DNA of 64,000 nucleotides from an uncultured Acidimicrobiaceae bacterium (GCA_947258375.1 CAMYIJ010000023.1:50750-114749), one strand, 5' to 3'. Positions 40,934 to 49,377 are shown, counted from the stretch's first letter. Made by a program: numbers and translations. The notes: generated from the sequence alone by a model not told the origin.

Positions 40934-41941
40934 ATGCTCATCGCAGTAACCGTTGCCATCGTCATAGTCCTGCTTCTCCTAGGGGTGGTGCTGGCGAGGC
41001 GCCGCTCGGGCGGACCGGCCGAGCTGTCCAGTGCGGCGCCACCGGCGGCCGTCACGGGAGAATCGCTACGCCGCAGGCTCGACAAGACCCGGCGGGCCCT
41101 CGGCGATCGGCTCAACAGCCTGTTGCGCCGCGGAGAGCTCGACAGCACGTTCTGGGCCGAACTGGAGGAATCGCTCATCGCGGCGGACATGGGCGTAGCT
41201 GCTTCAACCAGGGTCGCCGCCGGGGTGAAGAGCCGTCATCCCGAGACGGGGGAGCAGGCCCGTACGGCTCTGTGTGAAGAGTTGTTGGCGCTTCTCGGAG
41301 ACAAGGATCGATCGCTCAACACGGACGGCACGCCGGCGGTGGTTCTAGTTGTCGGTGTGAACGGATCGGGCAAGACCACAACGATCGCCAAGCTGGCGTC
41401 CATCCTCAAGGACGAAGGCAATTCCGTGCTTCTCGGCTCCGCAGATACTTTCCGAGCTGCCGCCGACACCCAGCTGCGCACCTGGGCCTCCCGCATCGGA
41501 GTTCCGGTCGTTGGGGGCGGCGGGTCCACCGACCCGGCCTCGGTCGCCTACGACGCCTATCAGGCCGCTCAGGCCCGCGATGCCGACGTTTTGATAATCG
41601 ACACTGCCGGGAGGCTTCAAGCCAAGACGAATCTCATGGATGAGATCGCCAAGGTCGCCCGAATCCTGCGGCGGGAGGCGGGCACGATCGACGAGGTGCT
41701 TCTCGTGGTGGACGGTACCTCGGGCCAGAACTCCCTTTCCCAGGCTCGGGCGTTCTCGGAGGCTGTCGGGGTGACGGGCCTCGTGATTACCAAACTCGAC
41801 GGCTCGGCCCGCGGCGGAGTCGTCGTCGCAGTCGAAGAGGAACTAGGGATTCCGATGAAGTACATCGGCGTCGGGGAGGGAATCGAGCACCTGGTCAACT
41901 TCGATCCCGCGTCCTACGTCGACGCACTCGTCGGTGAATGA
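40934..41941 (+). CDS. ftsY: Signal recognition particle receptor FtsY
   Basis: A 335-residue SRP receptor GTPase. It starts with a genuine transmembrane anchor (LIAVTVAIVIVLLLLGVVLA) rather than the acidic A domain of the Escherichia coli protein. The NG domain has G1 VGVNGSGKTTTIAKLA, DTFRAAADTQLRTW, G3 DTAGRLQAKTNLM, G4 TKLDGSARGG and the end YIGVGEGIEHLVNFDPASYVDAL. It recruits Ffh-bound ribosomes to the membrane; ffh lies 10 kb away at 51984. The stop overlaps a possible cdd start. Confidence 0.95.
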   Translation: MLIAVTVAIVIVLLLLGVVLARRRSGGPAELSSAAPPAAVTGESLRRRLDKTRRALGDRLNSLLRRGELDSTFWAELEESLIAADMGVAASTRVAAGVKSRHPETGEQARTALCEELLALLGDKDRSLNTDGTPAVVLVVGVNGSGKTTTIAKLASILKDEGNSVLLGSADTFRAAADTQLRTWASRIGVPVVGGGGSTDPASVAYDAYQAAQARDADVLIIDTAGRLQAKTNLMDEIAKVARILRREAGTIDEVLLVVDGTSGQNSLSQARAFSEAVGVTGLVITKLDGSARGGVVVAVEEELGIPMKYIGVGEGIEHLVNFDPASYVDALVGE

Positions 41942-41943
41942 GC

Positions 41944-41949
41944 TATAAC
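41944..41949 (+). promoter_or_regulatory. -10 element (TATAAC), leaderless cdd start
   Basis: TATAAC sits just after the ftsY stop and ends 6 nt before the ATG at 41956, so cdd probably has its own leaderless transcript as well as read-through from ftsY. Confidence 0.5.
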
Positions 41950-41955
41950 GGGTCA

Positions 41956-42363
41956 ATGAGCACCAACATTTCTGAGGATGCTGTCGAACTGGTTGAGATG
42001 GCGCGTCGAGCAGCCGAGGCGGCATACGCTCCCTATTCGGACTTCTGCGTCGGCGCCGTCGCCGTTGCCGACGACGGTCGCCGCTTCGTCGGGGTCAACG
42101 TCGAGAACGCCGCGTACGGTTCGACGATCTGCGCCGAGGCCGCTGCCATTGCTGCCGCCGCTACTGCCGGCGTTCGCCAGGTCGACACGATTGCGGTGGG
42201 ATGCCTGTCCGTCGCCGAGTGCTATCCCTGCGGCAACTGCCGGCAACTGATGAGCGAATTCGGTGTGACCCGGGTTGTCGTCCAGGACCCGGACAATGGC
42301 GCGAGAGAGCACTCACTCGAGGATCTTCTTCCGCACTCTTTTGGGCCCGAATCGCTTATTTGA
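41956..42363 (+). CDS. cdd: Cytidine deaminase
   Basis: A 135-residue homotetramer-type cytidine deaminase for pyrimidine salvage. The zinc ligands are in STICAEAAAI (C-A-E, catalytic glutamate) and CYPCGNCRQLM (P-C-x2-C). APYSDFCVGAV at the N-terminus is typical. A start 18 bp earlier (41938) would overlap the ftsY stop by ATGA. I favour 41956 because TATAAC lies 6 nt upstream and the length then fits the family. Other nucleoside salvage genes (punA, deoA, upp) are found 2 to 8 kb downstream on the other strand. Confidence 0.92.
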   Translation: MSTNISEDAVELVEMARRAAEAAYAPYSDFCVGAVAVADDGRRFVGVNVENAAYGSTICAEAAAIAAAATAGVRQVDTIAVGCLSVAECYPCGNCRQLMSEFGVTRVVVQDPDNGAREHSLEDLLPHSFGPESLI

Positions 42364-42405
42364 GTCCCTCTCAAGGCGGCGTGGCAATGATCCGATACTC
42401 GTAGG

Positions 42406-42509
42406 GTCCTCACGCCATCGGTTTTGGTGGGCCGCTAAGGCCGCCATGTCAGCACTCCGATGGAGGACAAGGCGAGCAGCCATTGGTGGGTAAACCTGCT
42501 CACCGGACT
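42406..42509 (+). ncRNA. Candidate small structured RNA between cdd and etfA
   Basis: The cdd-etfA gap holds no gene but folds well. CCATCGG (42415-42421) pairs with CCGATGG (42457-42463), and GTCCT (42406-42410) pairs with AGGAC (42464-42468), giving a 12-bp two-part stem with a 4-nt bulge. A second hairpin is GAGCAG (42474-42479) with CTGCTC (42496-42501). A 12-bp terminator-like hairpin follows at once. GATACT at 42394-42399 could be its -10, placing the start at the base of the first stem; a clear -35 is missing. It is not a tRNA or tmRNA, and although GTCAG and AGCAGCC occur, their spacing does not fit the SRP RNA core. Confidence 0.42.
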
Positions 42510-42539
42510 GGAACCGGCGCCCTACAAGGCGCCGGTTCC
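42510..42539. terminator. Strong hairpin, probable bidirectional terminator
   Basis: GGAACCGGCGCC (42510-42521) and GGCGCCGGTTCC (42528-42539) form a perfect 12-bp stem with the 6-base loop CTACAA, 19 bp before the etfA stop. There is no T-tract. It lies between convergent units (cdd or small RNA, and etfBA), where a two-way terminator is expected. Confidence 0.75.
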
Positions 42540-42557
42540 GTCGCGTGAGGGGTTTCG

Positions 42558-43508
42558 CTAGCCGCGGGCTTTCAGTGCCTCTACCAGGGCGGGGACGACC
42601 GTGTGGACGTCGCCGACGATTCCCAGGTCGGAGATGCCGAAGATCGGGGCCTCGGGATCCTTGTTGATCGAGATGATCGTCGTGGAGTCCTTCATTCCGA
42701 CCAGGTGTTGCATCGCTCCGCTGATTCCGCAGGCGACATAGAGATCCGGCTTGACCGTCTTGCCGGTCTGGCCGACCTGAAGTGAATAGGGCACCCAGCC
42801 GGCGTCGACAACAGCCCTGGTGGCGCCCACGGCGCCGCCGAGGATCCCGGCGAGCTCATTGAGAGCCCCGAATCGAGCTTCATCACCCATGCCGCGTCCA
42901 CCGGAAACGACGATGGCGGCGGCTTCGAGATCCGGACCTTCCGACGTCTCGGCGTGCTGGGAGAGCACTTCGACGGCGTCGGCATGGCCGATATCGGGAG
43001 TGTCCATCGCCGTCACGGTGGGAGTGCCACCTCCACTCGGCTCCGCGGCGAACACCTTGGGTCTGGTGATCACGATTGCGGGTGATCCGCCGGCGAACTC
43101 CGTGACGACCATGGTCGATCCACCGAGGATCTCGCTGGCGACGCGCCATGTGCCGCCGTCTTCGGTGATGTCGACTGCGTTGGCCAGGATTGGCTTGCCG
43201 AGCCGGGCGGACAAACGCCCGGCGACGTCGCGGTCGAGGTTGCCCATGCCGAAGATCAGCAGATCGGGCTGCTCGGCTTCTACTGCCGCGGCAACTCCGG
43301 CGGCGATGACGCCGGACGAGGTGTTGTCCGCGGCGTGGAGCACAGTGGTGGCTCCATGCGCACCGAGCTGTGCGAGTGCGGCCTCGCTGCCCTCGCCCAC
43401 GAGCACCGCACCGAGCTCGCCCCCAAAGTCGCGCGCCTTGGTGAGCGCTTCGAGTGCTGATCCGGCAGCTTCGCCGTCCGACTCAGTTGAAAATACCCAT
43501 GTCTTCAT
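42558..43508 (-). CDS. etfA: Electron transfer flavoprotein, alpha subunit
   Basis: A 316-residue ETF alpha subunit, which carries FAD and passes electrons from acyl-CoA and other dehydrogenases to the respiratory chain. The C-terminal FAD-binding domain is clear: VVSGGRGMGDEARFGALNELAGILGGAVGATRAVVDAGWVP, QVGQTGKTVKPDLYVACGISGAMQH and SINKDPEAPIFGISDLGIVGD. The ATG at 43508 shares one base with the etfB stop (TGATG). It is the last gene of the etfBA operon. Confidence 0.95.
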   Translation of the reverse strand: MKTWVFSTESDGEAAGSALEALTKARDFGGELGAVLVGEGSEAALAQLGAHGATTVLHAADNTSSGVIAAGVAAAVEAEQPDLLIFGMGNLDRDVAGRLSARLGKPILANAVDITEDGGTWRVASEILGGSTMVVTEFAGGSPAIVITRPKVFAAEPSGGGTPTVTAMDTPDIGHADAVEVLSQHAETSEGPDLEAAAIVVSGGRGMGDEARFGALNELAGILGGAVGATRAVVDAGWVPYSLQVGQTGKTVKPDLYVACGISGAMQHLVGMKDSTTIISINKDPEAPIFGISDLGIVGDVHTVVPALVEALKARG

Positions 43509-44272
43509 CAAACGACCTTCACTTCTTCGAGCTTCTCGATGATGCGCAGGTAGCCCTCGCCGTCATCCTCAATGATGTCCCCGGCCTGCCGGCCCTCGAC
43601 CTCTTCCACCGAGACGATCTTCTGGCTGACCTTCGCGGTGACACCGAGGTCGGCCGCCGTCAGTGTCTCAACCGGCTTCGATTTGGCCTGCATGATTCCC
43701 TTGAAGGTCGGGTACCTCGGTTCCACGACGCCCGACGTCACCGACAGCACTGCCGGGAGCGCTCCCTCGACCACGTCGTAGCCGGCCTGCGTCTGGCGCT
43801 CGATACGCAGCTTGCCGTCGACGTGCTCGACTTTGCGAGCAAACGTCAGCGCCGGTACTCCCATGATCTCTGCGACCTGCTGGGGCACAACTCCGGTGTA
43901 TCCGTCCGTCGACTCCGTGCCCGCGATGAGAAGATCGGCCTCCGCCCGCGTGGCGGCAGCCGCCAGGATCTGCGAGGTGGTCAGGGCGTCGGCGCCCCGC
44001 AGGGTTTCATCCTCGATGAGGATCGCCCCGTCGGCCCCCATCGCCAACGCCTGGCGGATGCCCTGCTGGCTGCCTCCCGGCGACATCGAGAGCAGTGTCA
44101 CCGAGGCGTCTTCACCCAGCTCATCAGAGAGTTGCAGAGCGACTTCGACTCCGTATCGGTCTGTGTCATCGAGAACCTGGTCGTTGGGTCGGACCACGAA
44201 GTAACTCTCCGGGTCCAACTGATACGGCGAGGCTGGGTCCGGGATCTGCTTGACGCAGACGACGATTTTCAT
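43508..44272 (-). CDS. etfB: Electron transfer flavoprotein, beta subunit
   Basis: A 254-residue ETF beta subunit. MKIVVCVKQIPDP, RPNDQVLDDTDRYGVEVALQL and the AMP-binding/signature region VEGALPAVLSVTSGVVEPRYPTFKGIMQAKSKPV are typical. CCAGGAG precedes the ATG. It forms a heterodimer with EtfA, encoded directly downstream with a one-base overlap. No dehydrogenase or ETF-quinone oxidoreductase gene is adjacent. Confidence 0.95.
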   Translation of the reverse strand: MKIVVCVKQIPDPASPYQLDPESYFVVRPNDQVLDDTDRYGVEVALQLSDELGEDASVTLLSMSPGGSQQGIRQALAMGADGAILIEDETLRGADALTTSQILAAAATRAEADLLIAGTESTDGYTGVVPQQVAEIMGVPALTFARKVEHVDGKLRIERQTQAGYDVVEGALPAVLSVTSGVVEPRYPTFKGIMQAKSKPVETLTAADLGVTAKVSQKIVSVEEVEGRQAGDIIEDDGEGYLRIIEKLEEVKVV

Positions 44273-44338
44273 ACGCTTGGCACTCCTGGTTGAGACGCTG
44301 CGATGTTACGCGGTTTGTCCGATGCCGCAAAGACGTGT

Positions 44339-45163
44339 TCAGGCGAGCGGAATGCGAGGGATGAGGTCCTTGAGCAGGGCAGTGAACTTGGCTCTCGCTT
44401 GGCCGGCGGTCTCGGTAACTTCCTCGTGGGAAAGCGGTTCGGTCCCGATGCCCGCGGCCAGATTGGTCACCAGCGAGATCCCGATTATCGGAACTCCCAT
44501 GTGGGCCAGGGCAATCGCTTCTGGGACGGTTGACATCCCCACCATGTCGGCCCCCAGCCGTCGCAGCACCTCGATCTCGGCCGGAGTCTCATAGCTGGGC
44601 CCGAGCTGCCAGGCGTACACGCCCTCCTTGTACTCGATCCCGACGGCTGCCGCGGCCGTGGCGACGACATCGCGCAGATTCTGGGGATACACCGTGGACA
44701 TATCCGGGAATCGCGGGCCCAGTCTGTCATCGTTCTCTCCGACGAGCGGATCGCGGCCGATGGTGTTCATGTGATCGGAGATCGCCACCAGATCGCCCGG
44801 CTGGAGCCCGGCGCCGATTCCTCCCGACGCGTTGGTCAGGATCACCGTTTGGCATCCGGCCAGCGCCATCGCCCGCACGCCCAGCACGACATCAGAGAGG
44901 TCCCAGCCCTCGTAGGCATGCACCCTTCCGGCGTAGGCGAGAAGCCGGGTGCCCCCGACTTCGGCCGAGACTGCCCGGCCCACGTGTCCCACGACCTTCG
45001 GTTGCGTGAAGCCGATGTCGGCGGTGGCCATGGCCACCGCACCGGGAAGGTCGTCGACGAATCCGCTCAGGCCGGAGCCGAGAACGAGGCCGACATCATG
45101 GGCCTCACGGCCGCTCGCTTCGCCGATCGCCTGCGCGGCAGCTTCAGCTGCTTCGTAAGTCAT
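44339..45163 (-). CDS. punA: Purine nucleoside phosphorylase (trimeric type)
   Basis: A 274-residue PNP that splits purine nucleosides into base and (deoxy)ribose-1-phosphate. LVLGSGLSGFVDDL (phosphate loop), YAGRVHAYEGWD, TVILTNASGGIG, GDLVAISDHMN and GADMVGMSTVPEAIALAHMGVP with GISLVTN define the trimeric PNP-I class. It ends the deoA-punA unit; deoA is 17 bp upstream on the same strand. Confidence 0.93.
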   Translation of the reverse strand: MTYEAAEAAAQAIGEASGREAHDVGLVLGSGLSGFVDDLPGAVAMATADIGFTQPKVVGHVGRAVSAEVGGTRLLAYAGRVHAYEGWDLSDVVLGVRAMALAGCQTVILTNASGGIGAGLQPGDLVAISDHMNTIGRDPLVGENDDRLGPRFPDMSTVYPQNLRDVVATAAAAVGIEYKEGVYAWQLGPSYETPAEIEVLRRLGADMVGMSTVPEAIALAHMGVPIIGISLVTNLAAGIGTEPLSHEEVTETAGQARAKFTALLKDLIPRIPLA

Positions 45164-45180
45164 GGGCCGAGGCTACCTGC

Positions 45181-46500
45181 TCACCTGCCGGATATGCGGG
45201 AGATCAGCAACGGGGGGGCCTCGACCGGGTCAGGGGTGATGGCCCACGCTTGTTCGAGTAGGGGGAGTGCCGAGGCCAATTGGTCCGACGTCGAGTAGTG
45301 CACCGTCGCCAACTCGTCACCTTCGGCGACAACATCACCGATCTTGGCGGCCAATACCACACCGACCGCGGGGTCGATGGAGTCCTCGGCTGCGACCCGG
45401 CCGCCACCGAGACGGACAACGGCCATCCCGATCGCCAATGCGTCGCATTCGCGGACAAAGCCGGCCGATCGGGCATGGAGGGTGTGGCGGTGAGGAGCGC
45501 TGACAAGCGGTCTCGTGCCGTCGACAATCTCGGGATCGCCCCCTTGAGCCGCGACGACGTCACGGAACTTGCGCAGCGCGGCACCATTGCCCACAACCCG
45601 CCGCACCATGGAAATCGCAGCATCGGCGTCGCGAGCTATGCCCGAAAGGACGAGCATCTCCACTGCCAGTGTTGTGGTGATCTCGGCCATGTCGGCCGGA
45701 CCTCCGCCGCGCAGGATCTCGAGAGACTCTTCGATTTCGAGGGCGTTCCCGACCCTGTCGCCAAGTGGCTGATCCATCGCGGTGAGGTGCGCCACGGTGG
45801 CGGTCCCGTAGCGGCGCCCAATGGTTGCCATGGTCTCGGCAAGCTCGGTCGCCTCGTCGACGGTCTTCATGAAGGCCCCCCGGCCCACCTTGATGTCGAG
45901 TACGAGACCGTCGAGGTCTTCTGCGAGCTTCTTGGACATGATCGAGGAGGCAATCAGGGCGATCGAAGGAACGGTGCCGGAGGCGTCGCGCAGTGCATAG
46001 ATAGCCTTGTCGGCCGGCACGAGCGTGGAGGTCTGGCCCGCCAGCACCAGGTTGTGCTCGAGAAGGCCGCTGACGAAGTCGGCGGGAAGGATGTTGGGCG
46101 AGAACCCGGGAATCGACTCCAGCTTGTCGAGGGTGCCGCCGGTATGGCCGAGGCCCCGACCGGACATCATTGGTACCGCCACTCCGCAGGCTGCGACGAT
46201 CGGAGCGAGGGGGATCGACACTTTGTCACCGACGCCACCCGTTGAGTGCTTGTCGATCTTCGGTGCGGGCACCGACGCCAGGTCGAGAACCTCGCCCGAG
46301 TGCAGCATCGCCTCGGTCCAGGCTGTCAGCTCACCGTCGGTCAGCCCACGGAACATGATTGCCATGAGCAGAGCCGACATGTGGTACTTCTGAATGTCCT
46401 CGGAAGTGAATGCGGCAATGATCCACGCGACCTCATCTGCCGTTAGTTCGGCTCCGTCACGTTTGCGTCTGATCAGTTCGACTATCGAATGGGTCGCCAT
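45181..46500 (-). CDS. deoA: Thymidine / pyrimidine-nucleoside phosphorylase
   Basis: A 439-residue pyrimidine nucleoside phosphorylase. KIDKHSTGGVGDKVSIPLAP (phosphate and nucleoside site), MMSGRGLGHTGGTLDKLESIPGF (family signature), DASGTVPSIALIASSIMSKKLAE and DIKVGRGAFMK are conserved. The C-terminal domain (about 345-439) is the phosphorylase hammerhead/beta domain. GGAGG precedes the ATG. Together with punA downstream and cdd and upp nearby, it gives a nearly complete nucleoside salvage set. Confidence 0.95.
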   Translation of the reverse strand: MATHSIVELIRRKRDGAELTADEVAWIIAAFTSEDIQKYHMSALLMAIMFRGLTDGELTAWTEAMLHSGEVLDLASVPAPKIDKHSTGGVGDKVSIPLAPIVAACGVAVPMMSGRGLGHTGGTLDKLESIPGFSPNILPADFVSGLLEHNLVLAGQTSTLVPADKAIYALRDASGTVPSIALIASSIMSKKLAEDLDGLVLDIKVGRGAFMKTVDEATELAETMATIGRRYGTATVAHLTAMDQPLGDRVGNALEIEESLEILRGGGPADMAEITTTLAVEMLVLSGIARDADAAISMVRRVVGNGAALRKFRDVVAAQGGDPEIVDGTRPLVSAPHRHTLHARSAGFVRECDALAIGMAVVRLGGGRVAAEDSIDPAVGVVLAAKIGDVVAEGDELATVHYSTSDQLASALPLLEQAWAITPDPVEAPPLLISRISGR

Positions 46501-46547
46501 CCGGCCTCCACTCTCCTTTGGTCAACTGGGGAAGTTGAGTATTGCGC

Positions 46548-46826
46548 TCAACGGCGGGTCACCCGCCCCCGGGCCACACGGACGCCTTCGCTTCTCAACA
46601 GGGCCGCGTGCTCGGCTTCGTGGCCGGGTACGAGCCGGCCGTTGGCGGTGACTATCCGCCACCAGGGAAGATCCGGCGTCATGCGCAAGAGGTTGCCGAC
46701 CGCCCGGGCCGCCCCCGGGAAGCCGGCTTCGGCGGCCACTTCGCCGTATGCCATCACCTCGCCGGGCTGAAGCCGAGCGAGCACTTCGATCACCGAGTTT
46801 GTGAATGACGCGTCGTCGCTCTCCAT
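46548..46826 (-). CDS. Alkyltransferase-like protein (MGMT family, no active-site cysteine)
   Basis: A 92-residue protein equal to the C-terminal DNA-binding domain of O6-alkylguanine-DNA alkyltransferase. FTNSVIEVLARLQPGEVMAYGEVAAEAGFPGAARAVGNLLR matches it, but the reactive PCHRV motif reads PWWRIV. Tryptophan replaces the cysteine, as in alkyltransferase-like (ATL) proteins, which flag O6-alkylguanine for nucleotide excision repair instead of repairing it directly. TACGAT ends 7 nt before the ATG, so it is leaderless. It is divergent from an ABC exporter; the two -10 elements are 8 bp apart. Confidence 0.88.
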   Translation of the reverse strand: MESDDASFTNSVIEVLARLQPGEVMAYGEVAAEAGFPGAARAVGNLLRMTPDLPWWRIVTANGRLVPGHEAEHAALLRSEGVRVARGRVTRR

Positions 46827-46833
46827 TGGCAGA

Positions 46834-46853
46834 ATCGTAACGGCCAGTAGGCT
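46834..46853. promoter_or_regulatory. Back-to-back -10 elements of the ATL and ABC-2 genes
   Basis: On the minus strand TACGAT (46834-46839) lies 7 nt before the ATL ATG. On the plus strand TAGGCT (46848-46853) lies 6 nt before the ABC ATPase GTG. Each -35 region would overlap the other promoter, so RNA polymerase cannot occupy both at once. Confidence 0.45.
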
Positions 46854-46859
46854 GATGGC

Positions 46860-47789
46860 GTGGATGGTTCCCCCCTCGTCGAAGCGCGGGGCCTCACCAA
46901 ACGATTCGGAGAGTTCACCGCGGTCGACGCGGTCGACTTCGAGGTCCGGCGCGGTGAGGCCTTCGGTTTTCTCGGCCCCAACGGCGCCGGGAAGAGCTCG
47001 ACGATGCGCATGATCGGTGCCGTATCGCCGATCAACGGCGGCGACCTGAGCGTGTTCGGGATGGATCCGGAGAGCGAAGGCGCCACCATCCGGGCTCGCA
47101 TCGGAGTCGTTCCCCAGCAGGACAATCTCGATGAAGAGATACCGGTCGACGAGAACCTCCTGATCTACGGCCGCTACTTCGGGTTCTCGCGCGCCGCGCT
47201 GTGGCCGCGGATCGAGGAGCTGCTCGCCTTTGCCGAATTGACCGAGCGCCGTCACGACAAGGTGGAGTCACTGTCGGGAGGCATGAAACGTCGCCTGACG
47301 ATAGCCCGGGCATTGATCAACCAGCCGGAGTTGCTGCTCCTCGATGAGCCGACGACGGGCCTCGACCCTCAGGCGCGTCACCTGCTGTGGGATCGCCTGT
47401 ACCGCTTGAAACAGCAGGGAGTGACGCTGATCATCACCACCCACTTCATGGACGAGGCCGAGCAGCTGTGCGACCGGCTCGTCGTGATGGACAAGGGCAA
47501 GATCGCGGCCGAAGGCTCGCCGCGAGGCCTGATCGACCAGTACTCCACCAAGGAGGTGCTCGAGGTGCGCTTCCCGGACGAAGCCAAGGCGGACATCGCC
47601 GAACGGCTCGAAGGTCTCGCCAAGCGGGTTGAGATACTGCCGGATCGAGTGCTGCTCTACACCGACGACGGGGACGCCACGAGCCACGAAGTGTGGACTC
47701 GCGGGCTGGAACCGGAGTCCGTGCTGGCGCGCCGCAGCTCGCTCGAGGACGTGTTCCTGCGCCTCACCGGAAGGTCACTGATCGACTGA
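46860..47789 (+). CDS. ABC-2 type transporter ATP-binding protein
   Basis: A 309-residue ATPase of the drug/polymer-export (DrrA/NodI-like) branch. Walker A FLGPNGAGKSSTM, Q-loop VVPQQDNLDEEI, signature LSGGMKRRL, Walker B LLLDEPTTGLDPQARH and the switch histidine in ITTHFMDEAEQLCDR are intact. A C-terminal regulatory tail (about 220-309) includes LARRSSLEDVFLRLTGRSL, typical of this branch. The GTG start is 6 nt from TAGGCT (leaderless). The stop overlaps the start of the first permease (TGATG). Confidence 0.93.
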   Translation: MDGSPLVEARGLTKRFGEFTAVDAVDFEVRRGEAFGFLGPNGAGKSSTMRMIGAVSPINGGDLSVFGMDPESEGATIRARIGVVPQQDNLDEEIPVDENLLIYGRYFGFSRAALWPRIEELLAFAELTERRHDKVESLSGGMKRRLTIARALINQPELLLLDEPTTGLDPQARHLLWDRLYRLKQQGVTLIITTHFMDEAEQLCDRLVVMDKGKIAAEGSPRGLIDQYSTKEVLEVRFPDEAKADIAERLEGLAKRVEILPDRVLLYTDDGDATSHEVWTRGLEPESVLARRSSLEDVFLRLTGRSLID

Positions 47790-48568
47790 TGGCGGCGACC
47801 GAGACATTGCGCGTAGTCGAGAACCATGCCAGGACGTATCGGCGTGTCTGGCGAGGCAGCATCATCTCGACCTTCCTCAACCCGATCCTGTACCTGGCTG
47901 CGATGGGTGTCAGTTTGGGAGTCCTCGTCGATCAGGGGTCCGGCCGTCAGGCACTCGACGGATTCGACTACCTCACATTCCTGGCTCCGGGTTTGCTGGC
48001 GGCGTCGGCCATGCAGACGGGGGCCGGCGATGCCGCCTGGCCCGTTATGGCCGGCATCAAATGGCGCCGAACCTACGAAGCCGTCCTGGCCACACCGGTT
48101 GCGGTGCGCGATCTGGTGACCGGCCATCTGCTGTGGGTGACGATACGGCTGCTGATGATGACGACGATCTTCAGCTTTGTGATGGTGCTGTTCGGCGCCA
48201 CCGGGGTCGCCGAGGCGGTTCGGGCCATCATCCCGGCGATCGTCACCGGGCTCGCGTTCGGAGCATCGGTCACGGCGTTCTCGGCAACGACACGCGACCA
48301 CACAGGCCTGACGAGCCTCTTTCGATTTGGCATCATGCCGATGTTCCTCTTCTCGGGTACCTTCTTCCCGGTCACCCAACTGCCGGGCTGGATGCAGCCG
48401 ATTGCATATGCGACGCCTTTGTGGCACGGCGTTGAGCTCACCAGAGCGAGGGCTCTCAGCTTCGACCCAATGCTGCCGACCTGGCTGCACTTCAGCTACC
48501 TGGGGCTGTGGATCGTCGTCGGGTCTCTCCTGGCCGCGCGCCAGCTACGCAAGCGCATGGTCATATGA
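47789..48568 (+). CDS. ABC-2 type transporter permease (first of two)
   Basis: A 259-residue membrane subunit with six hydrophobic segments and the ABC-2 signature near the end (FRFGIMPMFLFSGTFFPVTQLPGWMQPIAYATPLWHGVELTR). It starts inside the stop codon of the ATPase gene. It shares the LFSGTF(F/Y)P motif with the next permease, so the two are paralogues and probably form a heterodimeric export channel. The substrate is unknown; related systems export drugs, lipids or glycans. Confidence 0.9.
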   Translation: MAATETLRVVENHARTYRRVWRGSIISTFLNPILYLAAMGVSLGVLVDQGSGRQALDGFDYLTFLAPGLLAASAMQTGAGDAAWPVMAGIKWRRTYEAVLATPVAVRDLVTGHLLWVTIRLLMMTTIFSFVMVLFGATGVAEAVRAIIPAIVTGLAFGASVTAFSATTRDHTGLTSLFRFGIMPMFLFSGTFFPVTQLPGWMQPIAYATPLWHGVELTRARALSFDPMLPTWLHFSYLGLWIVVGSLLAARQLRKRMVI

Positions 48569-49377
48569 TGTCGGGCACCCTCCCCCGGCGAATCGTTCCA
48601 CCCATCAGGTTCGGCGCGCACAATTCCGTGCGGCTGATCGAGCGCAACATGCTCGTATATCGCCGCATGTGGACGGTTGTCGTCAGCGGGTTCTTCGAGC
48701 CGGTGTTCTACCTCTTCTCGATCGGTGTTGGTATCGGCCAGCTCGTCGGCGACGTCACGAGCGGTGGGGGAGTGCCCGTTAGCTATGCCGAGTTCGTCGC
48801 CCCGGGCCTGCTGGCCGCATCCGCCATGAACGGCGCCGTCTTCGAGTCCACCATGAACATCTTCTTCAAGCTGAAGTACGGCCGGATCTACGACGCGATG
48901 CTGGCGACCCCGCTGGCCCCGGGCGATGTGGCAGTCGGCGAGATCGGGTGGTCGCTGCTGCGCGGCGCCCTGTATGCCATCGGATTCCTGATCGTGATGC
49001 TCCTCGGTGGGCTGATGCCGTCGTGGTGGGGGCTGATGGCCCTCCCGGCCGCCCTGCTGATCGGGTTCGGCTTCGCCGGTGTCGGAATGGCGACGACGAC
49101 GTTCATGCGTTCGTGGCAAGACTTCGACATGGTGACCCTCGTGACGTTGCCGTTGTTCCTGTTCTCCGGGACCTTCTATCCGCTCAGCGTCTACCCGGGC
49201 TGGCTCCAGGCGGTGGCCCGGGTTTCGCCGCTCTATCACGGCGTCGATCTGATCCGCGGCCTGACTCTGGGCATCTTCGATTGGAGCATGCTCGGCCACA
49301 TCGCCTTCCTACTCACCATGGGCCTGATCGGACTCACTATCGCCGGCCGCCGCGTCGAGAAGCTGCTGCTCTCTTAG
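48565..49377 (+). CDS. ABC-2 type transporter permease (second of two)
   Basis: A 270-residue paralogue of the preceding permease (FGIMPMFLFSGTFFP in one, LVTLPLFLFSGTFYP in the other). Six hydrophobic segments; the ABC-2 motif is PLFLFSGTFYPLSVYPGWLQAVARVSPLYHGVDLIRG. The first ATG (48565) overlaps the stop of the previous gene by 4 bp; a second ATG follows immediately. The gene ends in a hairpin that overlaps its stop codon. Confidence 0.9.
   Translation: MMSGTLPRRIVPPIRFGAHNSVRLIERNMLVYRRMWTVVVSGFFEPVFYLFSIGVGIGQLVGDVTSGGGVPVSYAEFVAPGLLAASAMNGAVFESTMNIFFKLKYGRIYDAMLATPLAPGDVAVGEIGWSLLRGALYAIGFLIVMLLGGLMPSWWGLMALPAALLIGFGFAGVGMATTTFMRSWQDFDMVTLVTLPLFLFSGTFYPLSVYPGWLQAVARVSPLYHGVDLIRGLTLGIFDWSMLGHIAFLLTMGLIGLTIAGRRVEKLLLS

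Noticed and set aside
42406..42509. SRP RNA (ffs) because GTCAG and AGCAGCC occur near ftsY
   Set aside because: The two conserved strands are separated by 22 nt instead of about 10, there is no GGAA-type apical loop between them, and the better-supported stem uses these bases differently.
42481..42560. tRNA gene in the hairpin-rich gap before etfA
   Set aside because: No cloverleaf with a T-loop GTTCGA/ANTC or a 7-bp acceptor stem could be built; the strong stem is a simple 12-bp hairpin.
46548..47255. Long minus-strand frame of 235 codons extending the ATL gene to 47255
   Set aside because: The extra 143 codons lie antisense to the ABC ATPase; the 92-residue protein from 46826 matches the ATL length and has a -10 element 7 nt upstream.
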